A stretch of 64,000 bases of DNA from Phragmites australis (GCF_958298935.1 NC_084924.1:33267819-33331818), one strand, 5' to 3'. Shown: positions 36,555 to 48,619, counted from the first letter of the stretch. Numbers and translations are program-made. The notes: generated by a model from the letters alone, not told the origin.

Positions 36555-37485
36555 CCTCCTGGCCATGCCGCATTTGCCCGATCTTCTGAAGGTAATATGA
36601 TAAGTTGATTGGTGGAGTTTCAACGTTGATGATCCAAATGCTCTGACCAAGACAGATCCAGAACCCTCGCAACCTCTGCACCACTACTCTATGGTTATCA
36701 ATCGTGCCAAGACACGGTTGACCTCGTCAAAAGGTTTTTCCTGCAAGTAAATCGAGAACACAAGCAAGAATAGGTAGATGTAATATGAATATTGCTAATT
36801 ACCAATGAAGTGCTCGAGTTGGGGTTCTACAAACCGAACAAGCAGTCAAACTATATAAAATAGAATAATCTAAGAAAATTCGAGCCCAAACTACGATGAC
36901 TATTGTGTATACATAGGGGGGACGTAAGGAGGTCGACCTAGGATTGTGCAGCCATGGAAAGAGGCGTACACAACCTGGACTCCGACCCCGCACGATTACA
37001 GGACCCAACTAGGTCCAAAACGGTGGCACATCACATGTTCCTTTGACTCTAACTAAACTATAAGGAATATTTGGTCGAGCTCATATCCATTGCAAAGGGC
37101 TCATCGTAAGCTTTCCAGAATGTCCAAGATTACCTAAAACGGTCTTCGTATGAGAGAGTTATGCCCGTTTTACTGACGTGTTGTCCTGCAACTCAATCAC
37201 GACCACGACTTTGATCACGACCACGACTAGAGCTCAGCCTCAAGTTCGAGTAGACTTGGCTTTCGAGGGGTGATATCCTGGTAAGGTTGTGGTGCTTCTC
37301 CCATGTTCCTAAGCAATAAAACTTCACAAGAATTTAGTAGGAATCCATCCAAGTAAGCATGAACAGCGAGAAACGAGTTCACCTGGTGATCTAATTGTCG
37401 TGCACATGCTCTTATAATTGGACCTTGTATGATTTGAGGATTATTGGCGGCATTGATAGTATCCAAAGAAGCCATAGGCTCATCA
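36555..37485 (-). repeat. 3' LTR of the gypsy element
   Basis: Matches 43112-43985 over its whole length with scattered differences (for example 'gatcttctgaaggtaatatg' and 'gaggcgtacacaacctggac' in both). In element orientation it starts TGATGAGCC. The pol reading frame continues about 250 bases into it. Confidence 0.85.
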
Positions 37486-40033
37486 TCCTCCCCCTCTTGA
37501 ATTGGAGTCGTCTTCGACTCAAGCTTTTTCCCAAGTAGAGCTTCAGATCTAAAATGTTAGATGTGGGACTAACCCCAAAATCTACATGTAGGTCTAATTT
37601 GTATGCATTATCATTGATTTTCTCAATTATCTTAAATAGTCCATCAGCTTTAGACATCAATTTTGACTTTCTTAGTTCTGGAAACCTATCCTTCCTCAAA
37701 TGCAACCAAACTAAATCACCCAGTTCAAATTTTATTTTCTTCCTACCTTTACTTCCAGTAATCCTATACTTTTTAGTCATGCTCTCTATATTCTTTTTAG
37801 TAGTTTCATGCACTTTAAGAATAAATTCAGCACATTTCTTAGCATCTAAATTAAGTCTTTCAAAAGTAGGCAAAGATAGTAAATCAATAAGAGCATGGGG
37901 ATTAAAACCATACACTACCTGAAACGGACTTACCTTGGTGGTGCAGTGTACCAACCTGTTGTAAGCAAACTCAATATGCAGTAAACACTCTTCCCACATT
38001 CTCAATTTTTTCTTTAGAATAGCCTGTAACATGGTCAATAAGGTACGGTTGACAACCTCTGTTTGACCATCGGTTTGGGGATGACACGTAGTAGAAAATA
38101 GTAGCTTCGTCCCCAGTTTATTCCAAAGTGATCTCCAAAAGTGACTCAAAAACTTTGTGTCATGATCCGAGATGATAGTATTAGGCACTCCATGTAGTTG
38201 AACGATTTCCGTGTGGAAAGTGAGACTTAGCTTTATTGCAAGAGGTGCAACATGACACATAGCGTTCGACGTCACGTCTCATCTTTGGCCAAAAGAAATG
38301 AGCGGCAAGCACATCTTTAGTCTTCTTTGCTCCAAAATGTACCATCAATCCTCCTCCATGTGCCTCTTACAACAACAAAAGATGAACGGAGCTAGCTGGA
38401 ATGCATAGCTTGTTAGTATGATAGAGCAATCCGTCATTTAGCACATATTTATTCCATATTTTTCCTTCTTTACAATGTTTAAGCACTTCTTTAAAGTCTA
38501 AATCAGCAGCATATAAGTCCTTAATAGTCTCTAAACTAAAAATCTTATGATCAAGTTGAGATAATATGGTATAACACCTAGAAAGCGCATAAGCAATCAC
38601 ATTGTCCTTTTCCTTTTTATGTTTTATAACATATGAAAAAGACTCAATAAATTCTACCCATTTAGTATGTCATTTATTCAGTTTAGCTTCATTTCTAATA
38701 TGTTTCAACGATTCATGATCAGAATGTATAACAAATTCTTTGGACCATAGATAATGTTGCCAAGTTTCAAGCACACGAACTAAAGTATACAATTCTTTAT
38801 CATAAGTGGAATAATTCAAACTTGGACCACTTAATTTCTCGTTGAAATAAGCATCAGGTTTACCTTCTTGAATTACCACAGCTTCAATTTCAATCCCACT
38901 AACAACACATTCCAGTTCAAAGGTCTTACAAAAATCAGAGAGTCGGAGCAATGCAGCATGGGTGAGCTTCTCTTTCAACAACTTGAATGCTTGTTATTAT
39001 GCAGGTCCCCATTTCAAAACTACTCCTTTCTTTGTCAACTCGTTTAATGGAGCAACAATGGTGCTAAAATTCCACACAAATCACCGATAGAAATCCGCAA
39101 GACCATTAAATCTTCTCACTTGTCTAACAATCTCAGGAGTTGGCTAGCTCTTTATGACTTCAATTTTTGTTCCATCCACCTCTATTCCCTGTGGAGTAAC
39201 AACATAGTCAAGAAAAGAGACTCGATCCATGCAAAAGGTGCACTTTTCGAGGTTACCAAACAACCGTGCATCTCTCAAAGCGTTAAAAACAGCACGCAAG
39301 TGATCAAAGTATAGTTATGACTTGCTGTAAATCAAGATGTCATCAAAGTAAACCATCACAAATCTCCCAGTGAAAGCGCATAAAACTTCATTCATCAATC
39401 GCATGAAAGTACTATGTGCATTAGTTAACCCAAAAGGCACTACTAACCCCTCATACAAACCAAACTTAGTTTTAAATACAGTCTACCATTAATCTCCAAG
39501 TTTCATTCTAATCTGGTGACATCTACTTCGCAAGTCAATTTTAGTGAAAATTATAGATCCACTCAACTCATCAAGCATATCATCTAGCCTAGGGATAGGA
39601 TGACGATATCTTATAGTAATATTATTCATGGCTCTACAATCAACACATATACGTCAACTACCATTTTTCTTAGGAACCAAAAGAACGGGAGCAAAGGGCT
39701 AAGAGTTTCTCGTACATACCCGCAGTCCAAAAGGTCTTAGACTTGTCGCTGAATTTCCTTAGTCTCTTCTAGGTTGGTCCTATATGCAGCACAGTTTGGC
39801 CAAGTTACTCCCGGAATCAAATCAATTTGATGTTCAATCCCTCGAATAGGTGATAATCCCGGGGGTACCTCAGCTGGAAATACATCCACAAACTCCTGCA
39901 AAAGGTTGGCAACAGCAGGAGACAAAGAGCTAGATATATTCTCGAGTGAAACTAGAGCATCTTTACATATCAAAGCATAGCATGGCAGCTCATTATCATA
40001 AATTTCAGCAAAGTCAGATTTAGTAGCAAGCAT
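37227..40033 (-). pseudogene. Gypsy pol: RT, RNase H, integrase
   Basis: RT starts near 40033 (FVDVFPAEVPPGLSPIRGIEH). The catalytic YFDD lies at 39339-39350. RNase H is at 38981-38670 ([21 protein letters not shown]). The integrase zinc-finger relic is near 38240-38260 (CCTSCNKA). The integrase core and C-terminus form an open frame at 38275-37412 (HGVPNTIISDHDTKF, CHPQTDGQTEVVNRTL, GDLVWLHLRKDRFPELR). After a frame change the protein continues into the LTR at 37475-37227 (EPMASLDTINAANNPQII, then RARQL-like text). Stops in RT and before 38600 make it non-functional. An LTR-overlapping pol end resembles CRM-type chromoviruses; no chromodomain was recognised. Confidence 0.8.
37486..37498 (-). 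other. Polypurine tract of the gypsy element
   Basis: AAGAGGGGGAGGA in element orientation directly precedes the 3' LTR start. It is the expected primer for plus-strand synthesis. Confidence 0.7.
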
Positions 40034-40207
40034 AACACACTCTTTTAGTCTAATTCCATTGGACTTAGAAGTTGTTGTTGCTTTCTCCTTTTTGGATGAA
40101 AAAAACTTTTCCGCTACTTGCTGATTTTTAGATTCATTCTCAAACTATTTTCTCTTATTTTCAGCTATCTCTTGTTCTCATTTCATAATTTCAGCTATCT
40201 CTTGTTT

Positions 40208-41400
40208 TCATAAAGGTAGAAAAGTTATTTTCTTTCCTTTATGCATAAGGGTGTACTTATTACTTGTACCATAATGTGTTGCATCAGTATCAAACTCCCA
40301 TGGTCGTCCTAACAAAAGTGAACATGCTTGCATGGGTACTACATCGAAATCAACATAAACATGGTATGAACCACTAAAAAAATACAGCCTAGTTCTTTGC
40401 ATTACCTTCACCTTACCACTATTGTTGAACCATTGAATATAATAAGGGTGAGGATGGTTTCTTGTTGGCAATGCAAGCTTCTTGATTGCATGGTTAGCTG
40501 TAAGAGCATATATCCACCATCTTCTGTTACAATGTACGCTCGCTGACTTGAGCAATTCTTCATGACGTGGCCCATTCCCTTGCATTGGTGGCATACAATC
40601 CCGGTCGATCGGCCTATAGAAGCAACCAAAGAATAGCTCTTGGCTGGACCCTGCACACTTACGAATTTGCTTACCTTAGGAGCGTGTGATGGTGTTGAAG
40701 GTACTGATGAATGTGCCCTACTAGAGAAGGGGGCAGCAGACCATGTAGCTGAACTTGGGGCTATTTTGATTTGTCCCGATGTTGATTTTGAAGTGGTCGT
40801 ACTTCCAAAATTGCTCCTTGGCCTCTGTTGTCGTCCCTACAATTCTTTTTTTTACCAGACATGCAAGTTGGAACAATCTAGGAACACTATTGTATTCTTT
40901 GTAATCAACTATATCCTGAATTTCACATCTTAACCCTCCATAAAAGCATGCCATTGTAGCCTCTGCATCCTCAATAATATCACAACGCAAAATACAAATT
41001 TGTAGCTCCTGATAATATTCTTCTACGGATCTATCACCTTGGTTTAAACGCGGCAATTTCTTACGCAAATCACATTTAAAAAAGGGTGGAACAAATCTGT
41101 TACGCATATCAACCTTTAAAGCATTTCATGTGGTAGGCGCTAATCCATCGATGCATACTCTATTCCAGCAGATAATTGTAAAATCTTTAAATTCACTAGT
41201 GGCTTGCCTAACTCTATGCACTTTAGGAACTAAATGAGCATTAAACTTTTGTTCAACCGTGTATTGAGCATGAAAATACTATCATTAAGTCGTTGCAATG
41301 TAGTGTTTGTCTCCACAAGCTTCTTATCGATGTCGTCATTGATAGCTTGTCAATGATCATTCAACACCATTGTGAATTCTTCCCTCAAAACACACTCCTG
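40208..41400 (-). pseudogene. Gypsy gag and protease region
   Basis: 41107-40721 is open and encodes the Gag core (LNQGDRSVEEYYQELQICIL, YGGLRCEIQDIV). The zinc knuckle C-HQ-C-KGMG-H-VMKN-C follows near 40590. The retropepsin-like region at 40594-40208 has DFDVVPMQACSLLLGRPWEF and ends KGKKITFLPL; the catalytic DTG/DSG motif itself is not visible. The frame changes at about 40720, and upstream Gag is degraded. Confidence 0.75.
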
Positions 41401-42190
41401 TGCATCCCATGCTTCTCCTGTCATGGTTAATCAAACATAGAAAACAACGAAAGATAAATTATCCCTATCGACTACTAGGTGGTGGAGGTGGAGTCACACA
41501 CTCTCAAGTGTCTCACCACACTCTTGCAAGTGTTCTTACCAATCACCGCAGTTGGCACTACCGGTGGCTGATTCGTGATACCTTATCAGGTGCGAGTGAG
41601 GTAGTTTCAAGGGGAGAAATTGTTCTGATCAAGAGAAGATGTAGCTTGGACAGGTAGTATTTAGTAGAAAAGAATAACAATAATTGAAATCATATTAGCA
41701 AAGTTGAATAAAAGTCCACAGTACTCGTCACAATTGCTGGCCCAAACATGTTCCTATAACTAGCTCAATCAAGCCGAAAACTATAACAGACAGAAGCACA
41801 ATGGAACAAAATTCACAATGCAAACCGATTCTCTCTTTTTTTTAATTCTCTCTCTCTCTTTTTTTTCCACTCTTTGCTTTTTTTTTTGCACTTTGCTTCT
41901 TGCTTGCTTTTTTTTGCGAATGTGACACAAACTCAAAAACTCTTCTACTGCCTTTTCTAAGACCAGTGAGGTATGTGGGTCACAAACCTTTTCTAAAACT
42001 CTCTCTCTCTCTCTCTCTAAACTTTGGTACCTCTGTTTCGGCTATGGATTGCTACTCGAACTTTGTCGAACAATGCTCGATATGAAGGGTGTATGAAGGT
42101 GTCCGAGAGCAGCCAGAAAAAGATATACTCAACTGTACTGTGGAGGTAAAATCAAATGGATAGTCGAATCTGAAAGTATGGTTGAATCCA

Positions 42191-42799
42191 ACTAGTGGTC
42201 AAATCCGAAGATGTGGTTGTAGCGACTAGTGGTCGAACCCGAGTAGATGGTAGACTCGACTAGTGGTCGAACACGAGGAGATGGTTGAAGTGACTAGTGG
42301 TCGAACACGACTTTATGATCGACTCGACTAGTGGTTGAACTCGAGTAGATGGTTAAAGTGACTAGTGGTCGAACACGACTTGATGGTCGACTCGACTAGT
42401 GGTTAAGCTCGAGTAGATGGTTAAGCGACTAGTGGTCAAACTCGAGTAGATGGTTGAAGCGACTAGTGGTCAAACACGACTTGATAGTCGACTCGACTAG
42501 TGGTCGAACTTGAGTAGATGGTTAAAGCGACTAGTGGTCGAACATGACTTGTTGGTCGACTAGACTAGTGGTCGAGCTCGAGTAGATAGTTAAGCGACTA
42601 GTGGTCGAACTCGAGTAGATGGTTGAAGCGACTAGTGGTCGAACACGACTTCATGGTCGACTCGACTAGTGGTCGAACTCGAATAGATGGTTAAAGCGAC
42701 TAGTAGTCGAACACAACTTAATGGTCGACTCAACTAGTGATCGAGCTCGAGTAGATGGTTGAGTGACTAGTTGTCGAGCACGAGTTGATGGTCGACTTG
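42191..42799 (-). repeat. Minisatellite, about 34-bp unit, 18 copies, in the gypsy 5' leader
   Basis: Each unit starts ACTAGTGGTCGAA and continues with one of two alternating versions, 'ctcgagtagatggttaaagc' or 'cacgacttgatggtcgactc', so a higher-order unit of about 67 bp exists. It lies between primer-binding site and gag. No ORF. Confidence 0.9.
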
Positions 42800-43097
42800 A
42801 CTAGAGACACAATCTCAACTGTAGCAAACAAGGGCAGGCTGAGATACACAATAACTAAACACCAAGACTCGACACTAGAAACTAGATCACGATGACTCAA
42901 CCAGAAAAACAAAGACACCAACGATGGACTCAAACTCAACAACGCAAATACTGAAAACAAAATTGTGAAGGCACAAAGTGGTCTGGACAGCGAAAAAACT
43001 AAGATCTAAATATTTTTATGGGGCAATTATCTGGACTCTAGGTAATGGGAACGACGAAACAAAGGGGATAACTGAGATTACCTAACGGGCAATCGAT

Positions 43098-43109
43098 GCT
43101 CTGATATCA
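43098..43109 (-). other. Primer-binding site of the gypsy element
   Basis: In element orientation TGATATCAGAGC, one base from the canonical TGGTATCAGAGC complementary to the 3' end of initiator tRNA-Met. It lies two bases inside the 5' LTR end (CGCGCATCA). Confidence 0.8.
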
Positions 43110-43111
43110 CT

Positions 43112-43985
43112 TGATGCGCGTTTTCTCGATCTTCTGAAGGTAATATGATAAGTCGATTGGTGGAGTTTCGACGTTGATGATCCAAAGGCTCTGACCAAGA
43201 CAGATCGAGAACCCTCGCAACCACTACACTACTACTCCGTAGTTATCAACCACGCCAAGATACGGTTGACCTCGCCAAGAAGGCTTTTCCTGTAAGTGAA
43301 TTGAGAACACAAGCAAGAACAGGTAGATGTAATCTGAATATTGCTAATTACCAATGAAGTGCTCGAGTTGGGGCTCTACAAACCGAACAAGTGGTCAAAC
43401 TGTAGAAAACAGAATAATCTATGAAAAACCTGAGCCTAAACTACGACGACTACTGTGTATATATAGAAGGGACGTGAGGAGGTCGACCTAAGGTTATGCA
43501 GCCATGGAAAGAGGCGTACACAACCTGGACTCCAACCACGACATGATTACAAGACCCAACTAGGTCCAAAACGGTGGCGTAGCACCTTATTTCTTTGACT
43601 CTTACTAAACTATAAGGAATATTTGGTTGAGCTCATATCCATTGGAAAGGGCTCGTTGTAATCTTTCCAGAATGTCCAAGATTGCCTAAAATGGACTTCA
43701 TATGACATTTTACTGGTGTGCTGCCCTGCGACCACGATTTCGACCACGACGACGACTAGAGCTCAGCCTCGAGTCCGAGTAGACTTGGCTTTCAAGGGGT
43801 GACGTCCGGGCAAGGTTTTGGTGCTTCTCCCATGTTCCTAAGCAATAAAAAATCACAAGAATTTAGTAGGAATCTATCCAAGAAAGCATGAACAATGAGA
43901 AACAAGTTCACCTGGTGGTCTAATTATCATGCACGTGCTCTTGTAATTGGACCTTATATGATTTGAGGATTATTGGTAGTATTGA
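43112..43985 (-). repeat. 5' LTR of the gypsy element, outer end lost
   Basis: Matches the 3' LTR from TGATGCGCG up to 'gattattggtagtattgat', then changes abruptly to hAT-B subterminal sequence. The last 30-40 bases of the LTR are missing. Confidence 0.8.
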
Positions 43986-45862
43986 TCAGGCTGCCGTGTT
44001 GCAACCATGCCCGGGTCGACCCGGCATGGCACGGTGGTTGACGGGTCGTGTCGTGAGCCAAGGCCTCGGCACGCGGGCCGACTTGGCACGGCCCGTGAAA
44101 CTTAACGGGCCTATCGGGCCAAGCCATAACCGAGCCATGCCTAGTCGAGCCCATGCCGAGCCAGCCCGACAGGCCCATTTGGACAAGACTGTCCCACTCT
44201 CAAAAACTAGCCGTTGGGAAGAATCTGCACAACCCGGAACTTCCAGGTCCCAAGAATCCCAAAGGTCAGAAACTAGCCATTATAGAGCATTCTGGCCTAA
44301 CCAGGAACTTCCAGGTTAACACAACCTCAGCAACCAGGAATCCTAACCCAAACTCCATCTGGAGGTTTCGGTGCAGGACACCAGAATCTGAAGGTTCCAA
44401 ATCAATCTGGAACTTCCAGGTAAAACTAAAAAGCCCAAACTGAGCACCCCTGCCTGCATCTTATCTAGAGGTTCTGGTTACCCAGAAATTCCGAGTTTAG
44501 CACAACTGACCCTCTGAGAAATGGCGATAACTATTGATCCCGATGTCCGATTTCAGTAAATTTGGACTCCACTAAAAGCTTATTCAGAAGGCTACACATC
44601 CCTACTAAATTCATGATCTCAAACATATTGGATCAAACTAGGAACACTCCAAAACTCAATTCGAACACTTACACACTTTTGGCATTGAACTCCTAAAGCG
44701 AACTTTGAACACAAACCCATCCCGCACTAAGCACATTGTTTGAGCACTCGACACCACAATGGAGCAACAAATTTCGGCAGTCCCTCTTGATAGTGTGACA
44801 AACATATAACTTGGTCTCCCACCAAACTCCTTGAGACCAGTAAAACTAGAAAACCTATTTTAGTTATACCTTTACCCTGAGCAATCCCATCGAACTTGAC
44901 GAACACATTATCCAAGTCACGATGCTTCTCGTAGCACTTCAAGGATTGTCATCAACTCTTCACTTAGGATGATTATGATGTTCATACTTGCTTCCCTTCT
45001 TGATCTTTATGTGATTGATACGAAACACCCATAGCTTCTCATGACATCACATGATCTATTAGCGCAAAGCCTTCACTCACCCTTCACCATTATATTGGTC
45101 CTTTGGCACCAATTCATTTGCATTCCCTTCACCATCGGATGGTACATCACACCCGAGTATTGCTTGCCTTCACCGTATTGTTATAGAAAGCCACTTTGTA
45201 TCCGACATCTTCACACTCTTCACTTTGTTCACCACCAAGGCATGAACCGTAAGCATCTTCACACTCTTCACTTTGTTCACCACCGAGGCATGAACCGTAA
45301 GCATTCAAGCATGTAAGCTGTCCACTAAGCTTGTCTTGATCTTACTCTTCCAACTTGGCATATTGAATATCTCAATTCAACTCATACCTTCTTATGGGAT
45401 CTAACCTCAACTCACTCTCAAGCACAACACATATGAGTTAGTCTATAAAACCTAATTGACAATTTCATACCTTAAGTTACTCGATCTTCACAAGCAACTT
45501 GGCCTTCACTTTTATTGTCAATCTTCATGAGCTTCTCCTTCTCTCATGAGCATCACTAAGAGCTCAATGACAACGATGCATTTCTTTTGATCTCATGTCA
45601 TTCTTCAATGAATTCATGCTTCATTTCTTCTGCATCTCCTATGGAATAACCTAATAACAATTCTCAATATAATTGTTATTCTATGGTATTATTGTTACCA
45701 CTTATTCGAGTATCACTTAGAGCTCATTAATCTTGATGCATATGTCTTCTCCATGCATCTGCACCTATGGAACAACCTACTAACAATTCTCAACAACATT
45801 GTTAGTTCATAGGTATTATCATTAATTACTAAAACCACACTTAAGGGCTAGATGCACTTTCA

Positions 45863-47950
45863 ATCTTCCTTATTTTGGTAATTGATGACAATCTCACTAG
45901 ATGGTTATAAATGAAAATTTAAAATTCTAAGTATACATCTAATCCTAAGATGAATGTATACAAAGAATAAGTTTTGGAAACATCAAACATCACAAAGATA
46001 TTTGAGGTTACCAAAACTAGCTTTACTAGCATCAAACACCACTAAGGTTTTGATGTTAGTAGAGCTAAACATATGTATATAGAAAACTCCCCCACAATCT
46101 ATGTATGTGTGAATGAATTTTGAATATCGTTGCATATATTGTCTATCTCAAAATTTGGATGGAGTTTCCTTTATATTTATGAAGCAAGCATGACAATGTA
46201 TATATTAAAATGAATATGCTCATGCAAAGCAAAAACATGCAACTCATGTTTAACCAAATTCTCCCCCAATTACAAATATAACATCTAGATACAAATTCTC
46301 CTCCAATTGATATCAATGCCAAAATAGAATCATCGAAACAAATTCTCCCCCAATTAATGTCAATTTGATAAGAATTTTTGAGGACTTGCCAAAAAGGAAA
46401 TGAATTCTCCCAAAAAAATCTTTCGATTTGTCAAAAGGAATTCTCTCTAAAGTATATTAGCCCCATGACACAAAAGGAATTATCGAAAACTAATACATGA
46501 TCATATATAGTATGAGCGCCCCATGATATGTGCATTTCTCATAATTGAGTAAACTCAAGTGCACTGATCCAAATATGAACTATGTGAAGAGAAAAAATAT
46601 TTAGGGGAACTTTACCTAGTGAGGTGGTCGAACCACATCTTTGTAGCTTATAAGAACATGGGGCTGAAGGATTGGACGCAATGGTGGTTCTACCACAAGG
46701 TAGAGAACAAGGAGTATCTTGTGTCGAAGTGCCAGGAGCTCAAGGTAAACTGCGCCCTAGATGTAGTGATGAAGGGCACTCAGCGTGAGGCCTTTGAAGC
46801 ATTCACAAGGTGTGCGAAGCATCTGTGCACCAATGATCTTATTGAGGAGTGTCTAGCCGCAGGCATCTGGCCGCTCAGTGAAGGGTGTGTCATCACATCG
46901 TTCGGCCAAAAGGACCTGACGGCGCGACTACTACGGTGGAGGGTGAAGCAGGGAGGCGACCGGTGGAGCTGAGCGGCGGAGCTTGTCGATGGTGGGAGGC
47001 ACGGCGATGGCGAGGTAGGCGGAGCTGAGAGGGGTAATGGAAGCAGTGCAGATCAAAACAGAGAGAGAGTTGACCGAGAATGAAAGCTTATATGACAGGT
47101 GGGTCCCACTAAAATTTCGAACACTGAAAGGTCCGGTGAAGCTTAGGTATAGCACCAGACAAGGCACCGAACAAATATTTGTAGAAAGCATGACAACCTT
47201 CAACCGAAACCAAACTTATGCACCGGATGCTCCGGTGATAATATATTGAACACCGGACAGACCCACCAGACAACCTCTCAGAGAATTTTCAAATCTAGAC
47301 ACCGGATTAACCACTGATTCTAAACTGATCACCGGACACATGCACCGGACCTTTTCCAGGGATGAATTGAGCTGACTGGTAGGATAACTGAACACTGGAT
47401 GATCTGGTGGGAACAAAGAAAGGAGCACCGGATAATCCAGTGAGAAGAGAGATTCTGCGGAACTAAAATTTCTCACTTAGTCCAAACTTCGAACAAACAA
47501 ACAGCATAAACACATGTTTGTACTAGTTTGAGTGAAGACCTTACACTCTCAAACACTTATTTGCAAATATGTGCCAAAGCGGCTATACCATACATAATTT
47601 TTCAACAGGCAATAAGAACCAAATAAAAAGGAGGGAGAAAACTCCAAATGAATGTATGAGCCATATCGCCGAAGAACTTAAAGATTAAAACTTTAAATTC
47701 GCTAGGATATGACTCAATAGGCAATAAGCACTTATGTCTATTTAATCACACTTTTAGAGACGTATGTTCACATCAAGAGCATACAACAATCTCAAAGAGT
47801 GACATCCTCCTTTGTGATCTCTCTACCGCCAACGCATATGCAATGCATAACAAGTGTATGAAAGAAAATATGAGTGCAAGCTATATGACATGTGAAAGCA
47901 TAGCATAAAATAAATCTATCTTGTCATATTACTTCCCTTCTCAAGCTTCT
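45863..47950 (-). other. Copia spacer between pol and 3' LTR
   Basis: Contains several 'ttgggggagaatttg' motifs in element orientation (near 46260, 46310 and 46350), typical of the purine-rich pre-LTR region of SIRE elements. 47150-47450 has repeated 'caccggat' and 'ccggtg' phrases. An antisense (plus-strand) ORF lies at 46619-46972. No sense ORF of the envelope-like type was recognised. Confidence 0.5.
46619..46972 (+). CDS. Antisense ORF in the copia spacer, function unknown
   Basis: 117 codons on the strand opposite to the host retrotransposon, between its pol and 3' LTR. The protein has protein-like composition (NHIFVAYKNMGLKDWTQWWF, YLVSKCQELKVNCALDVV, FEAFTRCAKHLCTNDLIEE) with many aromatic residues and Cys. 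I recall related sequences among grass transposon ORFs but cannot name the domain. The first codons have no clear start context and upstream sequence is AT-rich, so this may be the 3' part of a once longer ORF. It could be an additional antisense ORF of the kind known in some plant LTR elements, or a captured fragment. Confidence 0.4.
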   Translation: MRWSNHIFVAYKNMGLKDWTQWWFYHKVENKEYLVSKCQELKVNCALDVVMKGTQREAFEAFTRCAKHLCTNDLIEECLAAGIWPLSEGCVITSFGQKDLTARLLRWRVKQGGDRWS

Positions 47951-48023
47951 TCATGGTGAACCCATCAACATACCTTGAGAGAAACTAGGGCACCACCATC
48001 TCAAGCAAAATCCATGTTCACCA

Positions 48024-48614
48024 CTATCTTGGGAAGGTTAGACAATCACCTATCATGAATGCATCTATATGACAAGGCATTATGACATTCAAAGCATCTA
48101 TCACGTTTAACTCACTTCGCAACCTACAAAAAGTGGCTTCATAGAGAGGTTTTGTGAAGATATCCACCAATTGATCTTCTGACCTTACACTACTAAGAGA
48201 AATATCATTTTTAGCCACATGATCTCTGAGGAAGTTATGAAGGATATCAATGTGTTTTATGCGAGAGTCTTGAACATGACTATTTGCAATTTTTATGGCA
48301 CTCTCATTGTCACAAAGGAGTGGAACCTTCTCTAGACGAACACCAAAGTCTAACAAGGTTTGCTTCATATAAAGGATTTGAACGCAACATGCACCAGTGG
48401 CAATGTATTCAGCTTTCGTAGTGGACAAGGCTACCGAGTTTTGCGTTTTAGATATCAAGAAACTAGGGATCACTCTAGCAGGTGGCGCCCACTCGAAGTA
48501 CTCTTACGATCCACACGACATCCAGCAAAGTCCGAATCCGAATAACTCAAGAGTAGGAAATAAGCATCTTTCGGGTATCACAAGCCTATGCTAGGTGTAT
48601 ACTTTAGGTATTTA
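48024..48614 (-). pseudogene. Copia RNase H / pol C-terminus (downstream part)
   Basis: 48473-48024 is open and encodes the typical SIRE RNase H end (TKAEYIATGACCVQILYMKQ, LLCDNESAIKIANSHVQDS, EDQLVDIFTKPL). Just upstream, in another frame, YSDSDFAGCRVDRKSTS is readable near 48510-48560. The break to the rest of pol is the insertion at 48619/48620. At least one frameshift lies near 48480. Confidence 0.8.
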
Positions 48615-48619
48615 AGGAT

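Larger units (their letters stand above)
36555..43985 (-). mobile_element. Ty3/gypsy retrotransposon nested in hAT-B
   Basis: Minus-strand element with a 5' LTR (43112-43985), an initiator-tRNA-Met-type primer-binding site (43098-43109), a minisatellite leader, gag, protease, RT, RNase H and integrase in order, a purine tract (37486-37498) and a 3' LTR (36555-37485). All coding parts contain stops or frameshifts. The outer 30-40 bases of the 5' LTR do not match the 3' LTR. A possible TGCCG duplication flanks the element (36556 and about 43989), but is uncertain because of that loss. Confidence 0.85.
32957..44200 (+). mobile_element. hAT element B
   Basis: A perfect 8-bp target duplication CCCACTCT lies at 32957-32964 and 44193-44200. 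Termini are AAAGCTGTCCAAATGGGCC at 32965 and, reversed, CAGTCTTGTCCAAATGGGCC at 44192. They match over the inner 15 bases, a typical imperfect hAT inverted repeat. Both ends carry many GGCACG/CGTGCC motifs. The interior has a transposase pseudogene (33772-35896), a second BED-only mini-gene (36172-36372) and a nested Ty3/gypsy element (36555-43985). Without the gypsy insertion the element would be about 3.8 kb, normal for an autonomous hAT. Confidence 0.9.
25547..45862 (-). repeat. Copia 3' LTR, interrupted by hAT-A and hAT-B
   Basis: LTR pieces are 25547-26292, 32794-32964 and 44193-45862. Joined by eye they read continuously: text such as 'gaacttccag' recurs in the first and third pieces, and each hAT is flanked by an 8-bp duplication of LTR sequence. 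The high-coordinate end (tttca at 45858-45862) abuts 'atcttcctt', the purine tract before the LTR in element orientation. Confidence 0.75.

Noticed and set aside
42191..42799. Regular 34-bp repeats resembling a CRISPR array
   Set aside because: Units are contiguous without unique spacers, diverge gradually and sit inside a plant retrotransposon leader. This is a minisatellite.
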